DNA of 64,000 nucleotides from Thysanoteuthis rhombus (GCA_963457665.1 OY735225.1:2388501-2452500); one strand, 5' to 3'. Positions 1 to 12,430 are shown, counted from the stretch's first letter. The notes: a model not told the origin generated them from the sequence alone. Made by a program: numbers and translations.

Positions 1-463
1 ATGTTACAAACTTTATGTCAGTTCGATACGCAGTCTTTGAAGTCTAAAACATAACAATGTAAATGATCTGAGTGAACTCGTAAAACTGACACTTCAAAAG
101 GGCTTTGTACTTTATGTACACCTGCTTCCGATTGGTTTGCTCTAACATTTCTCACAAAAGCTAACCCTTTCCCTTTCATTGTACTTCTACAATATCTATA
201 TTTACCCAGTCTCACAACAAAAAATGGATAAAAATGGTAAAGACTGGTAAAAAAAGAAAATGGTAAAATGATCAAACAAGCGAGAAAAAATCAAAGTACC
301 ATCAATTATTGACAATATATCACAAGTAATATGATACTTTTTGAAGTGTCATCCAATTTTCCGAAAGTTTGCTTTACGCCACCTTTTTGCTTTTACGAAA
401 AAAGGGGAAAGTGAAAATAGCGTTCAATGTTTGTTTTGCAGTGAGCCGTTATAGATGCAGCGC

Positions 464-465
<2 letters not shown>
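1..465. other. Intergenic, nothing recognised
   Basis: AT-rich sequence without a convincing coding region, RNA gene or repeat. Short open frames here have no protein-like composition. Confidence 0.5.

Positions 466-543
<78 letters not shown>
466..543. repeat. (CT)n microsatellite
   Basis: An uninterrupted CT dinucleotide array of about 75 bp. The Ser-Leu run it encodes on the plus strand is an artefact. Confidence 0.98.
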
Positions 544-546
<3 letters not shown>

Positions 547-1019
547 CATTTCAATCTCTTTGCTTTCGGATATCAGGGAAAACCTGTGCTACCAATCACA
601 GGTGATGTAAAACATTATTCTATATTCTTTTCTTCCTGTTTGTACATCATTACATGATACATTGTGTACGTTTGACCTCAATAGCTCAAGCATGCCATTA
701 TTTTCAGCACAAACGCTACAAAAATCTAAATAGAAGAGTATTTTGGATTAAATGGAGTATTTCAAAAGCTTATTACCATCTTATATTTTATTTTCTAGAA
801 ATCTTAATGTATTAAATGCACATTTTGTTCAAGATTATGTGTGATATACAATTAGTATATCCTGATGTATTTTTTTAACTAAAAGCAGCTACAAGGGACT
901 AAGAAACCATGCATATACCGTAGAAGTGAGTTGATTGAATACCAGAATTTTTTTTTTAGTAACAGAGTGGTGGGACTATGGAACATATTGAGGGGTAGTG
1001 CTACCAACGAATGTAAATG

Positions 1020-1300
1020 AGTTCTAAAATGAGAATCCCATCAATCATTGAAAAAATACAAATTTCTAATATTAGGTCATGTAAACAGAATGGTAGGTAC
1101 AAGAACGCCCAAACAGATCCTGTATCCTGAACTAACATAAGTTCATCGCCTAACAGGTGCACCCAGGGAAACGCTTCCATGACTCCACTAAGAAAACCAT
1201 TGTCCATGTTCAACAACCATATCAAACATCAGAAGTTATGAAAAATGGAAGCTTTAACAACTAGAAAGCGATCAGAGAGGGCATACTTCTGCCAACGCCA
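1020..1300 (+). mobile_element. Decayed LINE 3' end (reverse transcriptase tail)
   Basis: On the plus strand the codons around 1072-1160 read LGHVNRMVGTRTPKQILYPE followed by a stop and HRLTGAPR. This matches the GHV-RM---R-PKQ-LY-EL--G-R--G-P signature found at the C-terminal end of many animal non-LTR retrotransposon reverse transcriptases. A further KWKL-QLESDQRG resembles the W--LA-DR--WR tail. In-frame stops and a frameshift upstream show that it is a fossil. The LINE clade cannot be decided from so little. Confidence 0.6.
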
Positions 1301-1439
1301 TTATCACTAAAACTAAATGAATATCATGAGAGAGAATGTGTTATGTACAAGTATTGAGTAATCTCCCTTGAAATGTAACGCAAGCCTTTTTATAAACTGT
1401 TTGTTTTTTAACCTCTTCTGCTGCAGAATAATAAAAAAA

Positions 1440-1640
1440 ATCTCTTAGCAATTCCTGGATCCACTCCAACTTCATTTGTAGCCCATGGCCCAGCCTCTAC
1501 AAGATTTCATTGGAATCCATTGAAAACTTTTGGAGATATTGCGTGAACAAACTGACGGACAAACAGACAGACAGACAGGAATGAATGCATGTACCTCTTC
1601 AAACTTCGTAGGCGGAGATAACAATGCAATGAAAAACCTT
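1440..1640 (+). repeat. Dispersed repeat with GACAGACAGAC tract, copy 1
   Basis: It contains GAAAACTTTTGGAGATATTG followed by a GACGGACAAACAGACAGACAG-like tract. The same combination recurs at 46440-46770, and related text occurs at 2870-3380, so this is a dispersed family of unknown class. No ORF is evident. Confidence 0.6.
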
Positions 1641-1678
1641 GAAACATCATCGACTACGATGAAACACCAACACCACAC

Positions 1679-1763
<85 letters not shown>

Positions 1764-1780
1764 CGTGTGTGTGTGTGTGT
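1679..1780. repeat. (TA)n-(GT)n compound microsatellite
   Basis: About 50 bp of TA followed by about 50 bp of GT with GTGC interruptions. The [12 protein letters not shown] translations on either strand are artefacts. Confidence 0.98.
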
Positions 1781-1799
1781 AATCGATATCTGAAGTGTT

Positions 1800-2860
1800 A
1801 TTACATTTTGATTCGTCTATTCCCCCCTCTCTCTCTCTCATCTTAGCAGTCTTTTAGAAAGACTCTGTCGCTCTTGTCGACAGCAGTTGACTGCTTGTCA
1901 CCTGGTCTCGAATAAGTCGTACACAGATTTCTGCACAGTGCGTGTGTAAAAGTTTGGTTCGTGCATGCGCAGGGGTACTGGAATGTTTGCTTGTGCACAT
2001 GTACACACAAACACACGTATGCGGCCACTAACCCATGTTATCAATGGCGAACTGCCAGGTTTCAATGACCTTCTCAAATTGCATCTTAGTAATGTTTTAC
2101 TTGTCTCCCCTGAACGCAAAAGAACCGTAATGCCCCCTCCCCAATCTTGGCTTTCGATATATGCTTGTTATGTGATATGTTGCCTTATGGAGTAATGGCT
2201 TAAAGTTTGAGAAGACTACTAAAGATAAGCACACACTTGATGTTTGGAATATTTAAAACATGTTTTATCATTCGAAGAACAATGTTTTTGGTACATTGAA
2301 ATGTCATTTCAATAATAAGTTCTATTATTTATTTATTGCGCCTTCTTTTTTCTCATATCTCTATACTAGTGAATGTAAGTCATTGTCCGTTGTTTTGCAA
2401 CGCATAAAACATGTCATGCTATTGTTCATACCTAAGATAGTATATAGACTAGATTTACCTTTCATATTTTGCACGTATAACCCCGGAAAAATCTGCATAA
2501 AATGAGTGCATTTGCATGGGATATTATACACCCGGTTATTGATTAGATTGATAGATCAATTTGTCCGTAGCAAGATACTGTTAATCGCTGAGGTTGCTGA
2601 GGTTTGATGCGAAATTTTCATTGTATAATGTACGATCTATCAGATTAACAAAGAAGCGTTATGTATTGAAATAATTTTTGGGAAAAATAAATGCTTTTTA
2701 TCAGGCTACGGAATTCTTGATGTATCTACGTATCTCAGACGGACGTCTGACTTTTATGAAATTGCATGGTTTTAATTTATTTTTTGAAATTTTTTAGACG
2801 AGGCATTTTTGCTATGTTGGGAGAGGTACATGTATTCATTCGTGTCTATCTCATTTTCTG
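1800..2860. other. Intergenic, nothing recognised
   Basis: No exon-like sequence or RNA gene was found. A short CA/TG-rich patch occurs at about 1990-2025. Confidence 0.45.
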
Positions 2861-2869
2861 ATTGTACGT

Positions 2870-3380
2870 TTGCCTGTTTGTCCACACGTTATCTCAAAAG
2901 TTCTCTATTACATTTTCTGGAAGGTTGAGAGCAATGGGTTACGACGGAAGTGATTAAATTTTGGAGAGATTCTATGGTCAGTTACTTCGCTGCAACCTAA
3001 GTGTATGTTTACATCACACAATATCTCCAAATGTTTTCAAAGCAATTTTGAGAAATGAGATACTGAAGAGGTGGATACATGATTTCTCACAGTTACCCCC
3101 ACCTGTATCGTAGTTATGTGCCCACACAATAACTCTAAAAGTTCCCAAAGAATTTCAAGAAAATATTTTGGAATAGTAGATCATCGGGCAAGGAAGAATT
3201 TGTCACATCTTAGGGTGGATACAGGAAATTTTTCAGTTATCATTTTTTTAAATAAATTTATGTATTCACTCATGTTTGTCCGTACAATATCCCCAGAAGT
3301 TCTCAATGAATTCTAATGACATTTTGCCATGGGGTTACCCATGGGCAAAGTAAGAACTGATTATATTTTGGGCGGGATTT
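2870..3380 (+). repeat. Three degenerate tandem units of the dispersed repeat
   Basis: Three successive units contain the pattern CACA(C)AATATCTCC / AAAGTTCTC(A) / TTT-GA at about 2880-2935, 3010-3055 and 3116-3165, with a fourth at about 3280-3325. Each is followed by text like GGTTAC-AAGTGATTAAATTTTGG. The units are about 120-160 bp apart and related to the copies at 1440 and 46440. Confidence 0.5.
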
Positions 3381-3399
3381 TCACAAATGACAATGACGT

Positions 3400-4440
3400 T
3401 GACACGTCTCAGTGTGTTCTCTGAATGCTTTCTAGTTTTATTACTAGTCTGACTCCATCTTATTATTGTTGCTTTTTAGCACAAAACTGGGTTACACGCT
3501 TCGATTACTCAAACAAACGACGCGATATCGGAAATGAACCTATAGCTTCTGACGAGATTTGAACTAGCCTCTCAAAGTGTAAAAAGAAACAATAGAAATA
3601 TGATAATAGTCGAATAATTTTATTGTGAAAAACCAGTCAAATATTATAATGGCCCAGATTCTTTGTATTTTTTCAGTCATGCCACTCAAGTAAAGTAGGC
3701 TTACGTTCACTTTATAGTTGGTATCCTCCATGTTTATCCTCATAGTCACTGATTATGATGTTTTGGGGGATAGATAGTTGTTTCTTAAGGGTATGTCGCA
3801 GATGTGATACAATTAATTCTGTAAGGTATCTGAATCAATTTTTATAACTTTTGACCAGTATTGGAGATAATTATTCCTTTTTCAATAATGTAGAGTCAGA
3901 GTCAGACTGAGCGATTTGGCAATAGGGCAGTGCTCCAGGACCCAGAGCACCAAGAATCCAAAGCAGCAAGGGTTAAAGGGTCCCAGATCACTGTCAGTCC
4001 GTCCCTATGTAGAGCAATATCCTTCCAGACATGTCTGGTTGATGATCTAATTTTATTAATAAGCTAAATGTCGCATCAAATGATCGTAAGAGTTTCGCAA
4101 CATTTTTGCTCCTACAACTACTGTTTAGTGACAGTTGGTATGACGGTTACTTGCACTTCATAGTAAAAGAAAGGCATTCCGCTACACAGCAAAAGAAAAC
4201 AACCAACTTTAACGACCTTGCCAGCTGTTGAAATGTCTGCTTCTGATTGATTAAAAACACTTGCGAATGTGATGTTACAATGATTAAAAGAGAAAGAATG
4301 TTTATTACCTTCATTGCAAGCTTCGAAGGAATCCGAGTTCGCTAATAATTGGAAAAACTGTACGAAAATCGCTTGAAATGCCAATGGATATTGACAAAAT
4401 ATATAACCCAGAGTTTACTTTAGGAAGATACCAGAAATAC
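3400..4440. other. Intergenic, nothing recognised
   Basis: AT-rich. A slightly GC-richer patch at about 3895-4005 (repeated CAGAGTCAG and CCCAG words) may be an old repeat, but no family is recognised. Confidence 0.4.
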
Positions 4441-4805
4441 ATGCTGGCCATTTTGTGGATTAGAAACCGTCAACTAAAACTGTCAGCAAAACTATCGAAA
4501 CAGGTTTCTATAGTGTTCAAGTCTCTCCGGTTGGCTGGCTAGCTGGCTATGTATATATCACGCGTATTAGCCACTCCAATAGAGCTGGAAGGCTGAAAAT
4601 GTAGAAAAAAATAATCCTCATCATGTCTAGACAAATCTTTTTAAGAAAATTCATCTTTTAATTAATCTCGGAATAGGTTTTTAGGGACGGGTCAATATGC
4701 AAAATGCGAGATAATTAAATTATTGATTGATCACCCTCAACACAGCTTGCTACCAAAAGACGTTGGTTACATGACGGTTACTATTGAGTGACTATGCAGA
4801 AATGT
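4441..4805 (+). repeat. Dispersed repeat family B, copy 1
   Basis: It shares AGAAACC-TCA-C-AAACTGTCA, CTGGCTAGCT and TTGATTGATCACCC..CTGC-AAAAGAC/GGTTGGT-ACAT blocks with copies at 28170-28500, 25255-25480 and 42670-42870, all in the same orientation. It is non-coding in appearance and of unknown class. Confidence 0.6.
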
Positions 4806-5001
4806 TGTTTGTTTTTTTTTTAATGTGTAACGTGAAAAGTAGTAATTTATTCATTATAAACCTTTTCTAAATGATAGTAAAACTCGTTGTTTATATAAGC
4901 ATAGATTTATTGAACAAATACATCAAAACTTTCATTCATTTTAATCATTACATGCAGTGATACCATTCTTTTCTAAAAGCATACATTGGAAGTAAGCAAG
5001 A

Positions 5002-5090
5002 TACTCCTCGTTGTGGTTAACAAGCTTGTCTCGCTGATCGTTATTAAATAATAATAATTAAGTGGTGAGTTCGATCCTCGTTGTCTTGTG
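5002..5090 (+). mobile_element. tRNA-like SINE head, interrupted
   Basis: An A-box-like GTGGTTAACAAGCTTGTCTC and a B-box-like GTGAGTTCGATCCTCG lie on the plus strand, separated by an inserted TTAAATAATAATAATTAA. These look like the pol III promoter of a tRNA-derived SINE. The arms do not form an intact acceptor stem, so this is not a functional tRNA. Confidence 0.5.
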
Positions 5091-5139
5091 CCAAAACTAA
5101 GCTGAAGTTAGTACTTCTACCACCTTCCTAGATAGCATT

Positions 5140-5225
5140 GCCATGGAGTAATGGTTAACAGGTTGGTCTATCAGTGCATTACCACTGTATAGTGAGTTCG
5201 ATCCCCACTTGTAATCGGATGCCAG
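5140..5225 (+). mobile_element. tRNA-like SINE head
   Basis: GAGTAATGGTTAACAGGTTG (A-box-like), then an anticodon-arm-like region and GTGAGTTCGATCCCCACTTG (B box). Spacing is tRNA-like. It lies just downstream of a second, diverged head of the same type. Confidence 0.55.
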
Positions 5226-5446
5226 ACTATGATAAGTACGTAAACACAGATATATGAATAGAGAGGGGGAAGGGAGACTAAAAACGCTTAAAACATTAAA
5301 AAAACTTTTTTTATGTCACTTCAGTCACCTATTTCCCTAATATCTGTCAATGCAATTTACTTCAGTGCTTTTTTCCTTGACTTTTTCTCTTTATCTTCCA
5401 ATTGTCATTTTCATCTACATTCTGTCGGATAACTTCACATTCACAA

Positions 5447-5449
<3 letters not shown>

Positions 5450-5513
<64 letters not shown>
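5450..5513. repeat. (TA)n microsatellite
   Basis: An uninterrupted TA array of about 63 bp. Confidence 0.98.
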
Positions 5514-5515
<2 letters not shown>

Positions 5516-5649
5516 CCCTATTCAATTAGTAACGCATTTATTCTTTATCATATATAATCCCTTTTACCTGGTTTTGATGCATTTCAATCGTAAAGCCATT
5601 TACAAAGCAATTCTGTAGTAAGGTTAATTTGTCTTGTTACAATAAGGCT

Positions 5650-7930
5650 AATCTTTTGCCCACTTTGTTTCCTTTTTTTTCCCATTAGTAAGCACTCATT
5701 CCAAAAGCTTGTTGGCTCCCATTTTTCATTTCTTACTGCTATGTGGAAAGGGGAAGTTGCAATAAAAGAGATGAACGCTCTGGCCCACACTTCAGAATAA
5801 GTTGACTAAGTAGGAACAGATTTCTGTTGAAAAGTGCCCAGTCGTGGTTACATATTTGCTCCACCTTTATCGACGATGAATTATAAACATTAGACTAAAT
5901 ACCCACACTAACAGGGGGTATTGCTATCAAAAAATTATCAAAGGAGATAGATGGAAATGAGATAGTTTTTAATTTAAATTGTTTTTTGAAAAGCGATGTT
6001 TATGGCCTGTAGTTTTTTTACTATCTCGAAAAAAATGTACGTGTATGTATGCTTAACAGGAAATAAGCAAATTTGTGACCTTTTGTAATTTTTTTACGAT
6101 CTCAGAAAAAATCGACCCCTCCTAAAAACAGATTTTGGATGATTTTCAGAAACTTGTTTGCTAAGAATGTTTCCCAGGGTCACTTTTGTACACACATAAA
6201 ATTGCATGGTGTTATGTTGTGTGGATTTTGAGAGTTTTTTTACGATCTCGGAAAAATACTGCGGCAGAAAGTAAACAAAAAACTCAAAATTGTAAATCGA
6301 GCCCTCACCACCAATAATCTTTTGTAGGGTGATTTTCAAAACTAATTTGCAGAAAAAATCTTTCCTTATGTCTCATTTACAAACACAAAAAATTCCATGG
6401 TGTTACGTTGTGTGGCTTTTGTAAGTTATATAAGTTTTTTTTTAGTTATTTTATTCACGACCTCGGAGATCTTTCTCTTCCTTTCAGCTTCACTCTAAAC
6501 TAATCTTTGTTCTCCCTCTTACTCCCGACCCTCTCCACAAAGTACATACTTGCTCCTTGCCTGCTGCTGAAAAAGGTAGCAATCAAGAGACAGCTGGAAA
6601 AAAAACGAGCTGAAAGAATGTGCCCGTTACAAGACGAATTTTTTATTGAAAATCGACCACTAAATCCGTATTGAAAACTGATTTGCTAAAAATCTTACTT
6701 GGGAGTCCCAGGAGTACCAACATAAAATTTCAAGGGTTTAAATTGTGTGATTTTGCAGGAGGCTGTCACATACGGACAGACAAACCGACAGACGCCCGGG
6801 CGGACGTACTTTTGGTGAATTATGATAAGATTGTAATTGTAGCGAATGTCTCCTCTGAAGTTCCTTTCAGTCGGATATCTATTCAATCTAGAACCTGTCC
6901 AGATTCAGCAAGAAATAATCAAATTTACTCTCTACCGTCATAAATATCAAGTTCCAAAGTTAGTCGACTAAAATATCATGATTATTGTTCCTCCTTTTTT
7001 ATCCAAGTGTCAGAATTTGCCGCCACAGTAATCTCCAGATTCAATAAATGTATTGGGGTATAAGTTAAATCATCTGGCTCGTAATATCAAGTTATAAAAG
7101 CAAGCAGTCTATACAAAAAATCAAACTGGATTAGGGGTATTACCATTGCGTCTTGCTTGAGGAAAATGCAATAATTTTTCGCTTCAGATATAAATGGCTT
7201 AGTTTCTTGCTGTTTGTTCACCTAGCAATATCAAATTTAGGGAGAGATAGATCGAAAGATTTGGTTTTTGGTATTGCGCCAATTTTCAGAGGTGGGGGGA
7301 CTGTTTTGTCTCTTATCTCTGGTCGCATCTTTGTTGTGACAACTTCACATACACACACAAACACGCGCACGCACACACACACATACTCATACGTTTGAGC
7401 GGGGTATATACAATGAGAATTCAAATCTTTTTACATATCTTGTTCTATATTAATCACAATATTTTGTTCTCCTTGTTTGAGCTATTTTTAATGTGAGAAC
7501 TGATACAAATAACATTTGGCCTCAATGAAGCTGAATCCACGTAGCAAGGTCGTTTTCCTAAGGAAGCATCTAATCGAGTTTTTACGCCCTTTTTTTATTG
7601 ACTAAAGCTTCTTCTACTCCCACATACTTTTGTTTCTTTTTCATTTTGGCACGTGCCTACCTGATGGACCAAAGAAAGATGAGACGCTCGGCGAACAATC
7701 TGCAGAAGATGCGGGGATTTTCACTATGATAAAATGCGAAAGAGTGAGAAACGGTCTTTATCATTACAATACGAACTCACATCTCTGAGTTCAGATTTGG
7801 AGAATTGAATCTAATAAATGATTCTGTCAGACAAAGTAATTCTAAAAGAAGGGGAACTTGTCTTTCGGAGGAGGAATTTCGCCTAGGGAGGTATTGAGGA
7901 GGAATTTAAGTCAGGATTGGAACGTGTTCT
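5650..7930. repeat. Segmental duplication, copy A
   Basis: Blocks at 5650-5890 and 6850-7930 align in the same order and orientation with 8850-10205. Shared words include GGAACAGAT, CCTTTATCGAC, GAACC-GTCCAGATTC, CTGATACAAATAACATT, TTTTTTATTGACTAAAGC and GAGTGAGAAACGGTCTTTAT. Copy A carries about 950 bp not seen in copy B (about 5890-6840). That insert has degenerate internal units, each with an AAATTGCATGGTGTTATGTT-like word, and ends in an ACGGACAGACAAACCGACAG tract. Confidence 0.7.
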
Positions 7931-8183
7931 TGTAGTGCTGATTTTCACCACAAACATCATGAGTGTATAAAAGTCTTATTTCAGTTTTAAGTGAATCTCA
8001 TTATATAAAAGCCAAGGTCATCAAAATTGTTGGTTTTCTTTTTTTCTGTTCTCTTTCACGGGGAAATGGAACGATGATATTTGCAACAGCATTTCATAAA
8101 GAAAAATTAATTGTTATCGAATGAATCGGTCAAAACTATTGAATTAGAAAATAGACGGGATCATTTATGCACAGATAATTAAT

Positions 8184-8198
8184 ACACACACACACACA

Positions 8199-8261
<63 letters not shown>

Positions 8262-8524
8262 GGTGTGTGAAAGAATGTTGTGTATCCGAGATTATGGTGA
8301 AGGAAAAGACAATTCATAGTGATATTTCGCAAAGGACGGCTCCGACGGACTGAGAATGATAAAATGATGACCCACAAGAATCATTCCCTGTCGTATTTCT
8401 CTGGATTTTGGGCCATCATTTTATTATTCTCGGTTCGTCGAAGCCGTCTTTGGTGAAATATCACCACAAATATGAATAAATAATTCATATTTGTATTTGG
8501 CTCGGTTTCCAGATTGTCTTTTTT

Positions 8525-8564
<40 letters not shown>

Positions 8565-8604
8565 ATGCGCGCGCGCACACGTGTGTGTGTGTGTGTGTGT
8601 GTGT
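8184..8604. repeat. Foldback (inverted-repeat) element with microsatellite arms
   Basis: The left arm (about 8297-8375) is a near-perfect reverse complement of the right arm (about 8405-8480). Compare GGGTCATCATTTTATCATTC, the reverse complement of the left arm, with GGGCCATCATTTTATTATTC in the right arm. Symmetry continues outward: (CA)n-GC-(TA)n at 8184-8258 mirrors (TA)n-GCGCGC-(GT)n at 8527-8604. It could be a MITE or an inverted duplication. Confidence 0.75.
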
Positions 8605-8849
8605 AAATGTAGGTAATTTTTGAACTAACTAAAAAAGTACCGAAGGAAAAAGGTCATGGCAAACTTTTGGAATTAAACCTTTTGTGTATAAAGAATGTCA
8701 TTCTCAAAGGATTATGTAATAAACACATTTATATTATTATTTGCATAACTCATCTATACCCAAATAATTTCGTCATTTTTACAGATACTATGCTAGCTGT
8801 GTATATAAAGTTCATTTGTTGTTGACACTTCAAGTAAATTCTTTTGTCC

Positions 8850-10205
8850 ATTCCATTTCCTTTTCCTTCCCTTAGCACTCATTTCACCAGCTTGCTTTCC
8901 ACACTTCGTTCATTTCTAACTGCTAAGTGGAAGAAGGATGTTGAAACATGGAAGCCAAACGCTCTCACCCACACTATAGATTAAGTTAACATAATAGGAA
9001 CAGATAGCTACTGATTAGTCCCCAATGATAGTTGTTCATTTGCTTAACCTTTATCGACAGTTATTCAAAAAAATTATAATTGTTGCTGTCTGCTTAGCAA
9101 TTTCTTTGAGTCAGATATTTATTCGATCCAGAACCAGTCCAGATTCCGCTACAAATCATCAGATTTTTCCAACCGTCAGAGATAATTAGTTTGTACGTAC
9201 ATGAAATAGTTCAAGTCAAGTAGGATAGTAGTGAAGCAGTGGAGTAGCGGTTAAGTCAGTGGAGCAGCAATAAAGAAAGCTGAAACGTTGGGTATGTACA
9301 CCGAGTTCAAAGTTGGTCGGTGCTAAAATACAACCATGATTGTTGTTTATTTCCCTTTCCAACGCCAGAATCTGCAGTCAATATAATCTTTTGAATGAAG
9401 GAAAGTTTTGAGGTATTAGTTTAATAATCAGGCTCGTAACATAAGCAAGCAATCCATACATTATGACAATGAATGAGAGCCCTGCCAAAATGAAATTTTA
9501 AAGTTTTTTTTGCTGATCTAAATGGCTAATATTGGACTAAGCTAAGCTCTGTTTATTTATCTAGCCGGTGCAATGTAGAGAAAAAAAGATAAAAAACATT
9601 AGATTGTGCAAATCCTCCGAGCAAGTGGGTGCTCTCATTTCTTATCTCTGCTGTCACAACTCCCAAGGCATGCGCAGACACACACATATATACACACACA
9701 CATATCCGTAAGTTTGAGTGAATAACATACAATGAGAATCCCTATGTTTATGTATATATTCTACACATTACTCCCAACATTTTATCGTCCTTATTTGAGC
9801 TATTTTTGATACGAGAACTGATACAAATAACATTGGGCCTCGATGAAGATCGTTCCACGTAGCTAAGGGAAGCATTACATCTAATCGGGATTTTTACGCC
9901 CTTTTTTATTGACTAAAGCTTCTTCTAGTCTTACTATCTTATTTTGGCACGTTTCAGCTGACGGACCTAAAGAAAGATGAGACGCTCAGCAAGCAATATG
10001 CTAAAGATACAGTGATTTTCGCGACGATAAAACGCGAAAGAGTGAGAAACGGTCTTTATTGTTATTATACGAACGTGCATCTCCGAGTATAGTTTTAAAG
10101 AATAATCAGTTTGAAATGATTCAGTTAAACTAAGTAATTCTTAAACAAGAGGCACTTGGTTCTCAGAGGAGGAATTTTACCTTGGGTAGGAATTTGAGTC
10201 AGGGG
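8850..10205. repeat. Segmental duplication, copy B
   Basis: This is the counterpart of 5650-7930 in the same orientation, with many substitutions and indels, so the duplication is old. Copy B has its own insertion at about 9225-9300 (GTGGAGTAGCGGTTAAGTCA). It contains no ORF worth calling. Confidence 0.7.
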
Positions 10206-10445
10206 AGGGAAGGAAAAATTACAAAAAGTATGATAGGGAAGACACTCTTGGACGACAATTCAAAATGGTGGAAGAATTGAAGAAACCTTGTGATTGCAAA
10301 GGGAGGAATGTGACCGACGACTCAGAGAATCACTGCACTAACCAATTGAGAATAAAAATAAATTTGTATTATTTTGCTAGAAAAAAAAACTACGGTCCAT
10401 ACTAACGAAGTTTCTGGTCATCATTAATCAATCATCTGATTTTTT

Positions 10446-10833
10446 TGAGTCCAGATGTTTTTTCGAATAACGTTTCACCGACTGGCAACCAACAGCCATT
10501 TCGTCATGCGGACGCTTCGTCGTAAACCTTTCTGTTGAAATAATGTTTCGATTTAGCTTTTCGCCTTCTGATGTTTTGTCGAAGGGTATTATATATTTCT
10601 TTTTTTTAATGAATCTGCATGTTCCTTGGGTCAAATATGAATATTTCATGATTCAAAAAATAGATAATCAACTTAAAATGATTGATAGTAAATTTTCCAT
10701 TATTTTTTCTATTTTTACTTTGATCTTCTCTATCCATTGAAACGTCAGAAGGCAAAAAGTCAGCTAAACATCATTTCGGCAAAAAGGTTTTCGACTTTGT
10801 CAGCGAAACGTTATTCGACGAAAAGTCCGAGGG
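10446..10833. mobile_element. Foldback MITE with long terminal inverted repeats
   Basis: The left arm (about 10446-10588) and right arm (about 10739-10833) are reverse complements with indels. Both contain TCGAATAACGTTTC near the tip and GCCTTCTGA(T/C)GTTT at the inner end. The 150-bp centre is AT-rich with no transposase. The arms are rich in TTCG/CGAA words. The superfamily is not recognised. Confidence 0.7.
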
Positions 10834-10859
10834 TTGATTTCTTAAATACGTTTGTTTAA

Positions 10860-12420
10860 TGGAACGTTTTAGCTTTTATTACACATGGAAAATATAAAAT
10901 TTGTATGCGGTGTGTGTGAGACAAAGATCCACTTATAGCGTGGGTAGGGGGACGGTCTGCTGGAACCAGACATTATACTTTTGTTGGCACCGATTCTTCG
11001 ATATCAAATGAGTATTGATAATGTGTTCTCACCTGAAATGAGTTGCATGTTTAAATATCGTGGGAAGTAGCATTTTAGTTTCAAATTTCCGAAATTTTAT
11101 TATTGATATCATTCGTTAGATCGTTACTGATCGGAAATGTTTCATTAAAAATTTCCAAAATGGCTAGAATGTCAATCTCTCTTAGTATGGTTTGTCACTA
11201 GAATAATTTAAACGCAAATATAATGTGGCAAATTACAAAAAATGATCCCCCACTTACGTAATACTAATATTGCAACTCAAGGCGTTACAGCTCAAGTAAA
11301 AGCCTGTACTTTTTTCCCAAGGCGGGGAGGGTCTCCTCACTTGGAAGATTGGCACAACTTTTTCTTTCACGTGGCCTTTTTCTTTTCATGGGGTCATCGT
11401 TCGCGCTATAATGAAAAATAATTTTATTGATAAAGAAATCAGTAAGAGCAACAGACCACTGTTTAGGAACGCGATAGATAAAATCGGCGGGTTGAGTTCA
11501 ATAGTTGAAGGAAAAACCTTTTCTTCTAATATTTTTTGTTTTGATTTCATGTGCTATCAATTTATTTGACCTTGGAACCTTCTGGAAAATCATCAGTTTT
11601 GAGAAAGGAGCGCACCCTCTACCAACCTTATTTGATTTCATGAAATGTCTATCGAATATTTGCTTCCCAGTGTTGTTGGATTTAGAGAAGCAACGCCAGG
11701 TATCAGAGAGAAAGAGAGAGTTAAGCTTGGATTGAGCCATTTATATATGAGGGGAATGACATAGGTGAAGTAGGGCGACGATGGTAATGATGTAAACTAG
11801 GCGTAATTTCCTCACTTTATTATTTAGCACGCACACACATGCAGTCACTATGAACCACATCATAACATATTCTCTAAGAAAGGGTTATAGACTACAGTTG
11901 ACTCAATTTTGAGGCAGATCCGTGAACGATTACTTCTCCAACCAATGGCGTCGGCAGATGTACGCACTCTCTCCTTATTCATTTGCTGTGTTACTATTTC
12001 AGAAATACCAAGATCAGGTTCGAATTCAGCGTAAAAGGTTCTCAAAGTTCCATCTATTTTAGTGCACAAAAAGTTTAAATTGTATTGACCAGTGTTTTAC
12101 AGACAGCGCACAGCTTTTTCCTCGCCTCAGTCCCTCCTACCACTTCAATCCCCGATGATTTAATCTCATCTCTATAATTTTTGAGGTTTGGGAACGCAAA
12201 AGAATTTCTCATCTAACTTAAAGGTAGCTTCTCCTTTTGCTTACGTAAGGCTCTCACAGGAACACTACTATCGGATAGCAGGTATTAACTAGCACTTACA
12301 TATTTAACTGTGTGACCATATTTTTTTTGTGTGTCAATAACACTGAACCCAAGCACTTAGGTAAAAGTTTGCAGGAAAAATTACCTTTTATTGATACTTC
12401 TACAAAAACAAATTCACTTT
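10860..12420. other. Intergenic, nothing recognised
   Basis: No convincing gene. Open frames on both strands at 11498-11740 overlap each other and have no splice signals or recognisable domain. A B-box-like GGTTCGAATTC at about 12017 has no A box at tRNA spacing. Confidence 0.4.
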
Positions 12421-12430
12421 TTTTTTCTTT

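Noticed and set aside
469-605. Ser-Leu repeat protein on the plus strand
   Set aside because: It is the (CT)n microsatellite.
11498-11740. Overlapping ORFs of 80 codons (minus) and 76 codons (plus)
   Set aside because: They shadow each other, and there is no domain, splice site or homology I can name.
11860-12069. 69-codon minus-strand ORF with a plausible peptide
   Set aside because: No splice signals or recognisable family, and a single short frame in repeat-rich DNA is weak evidence.
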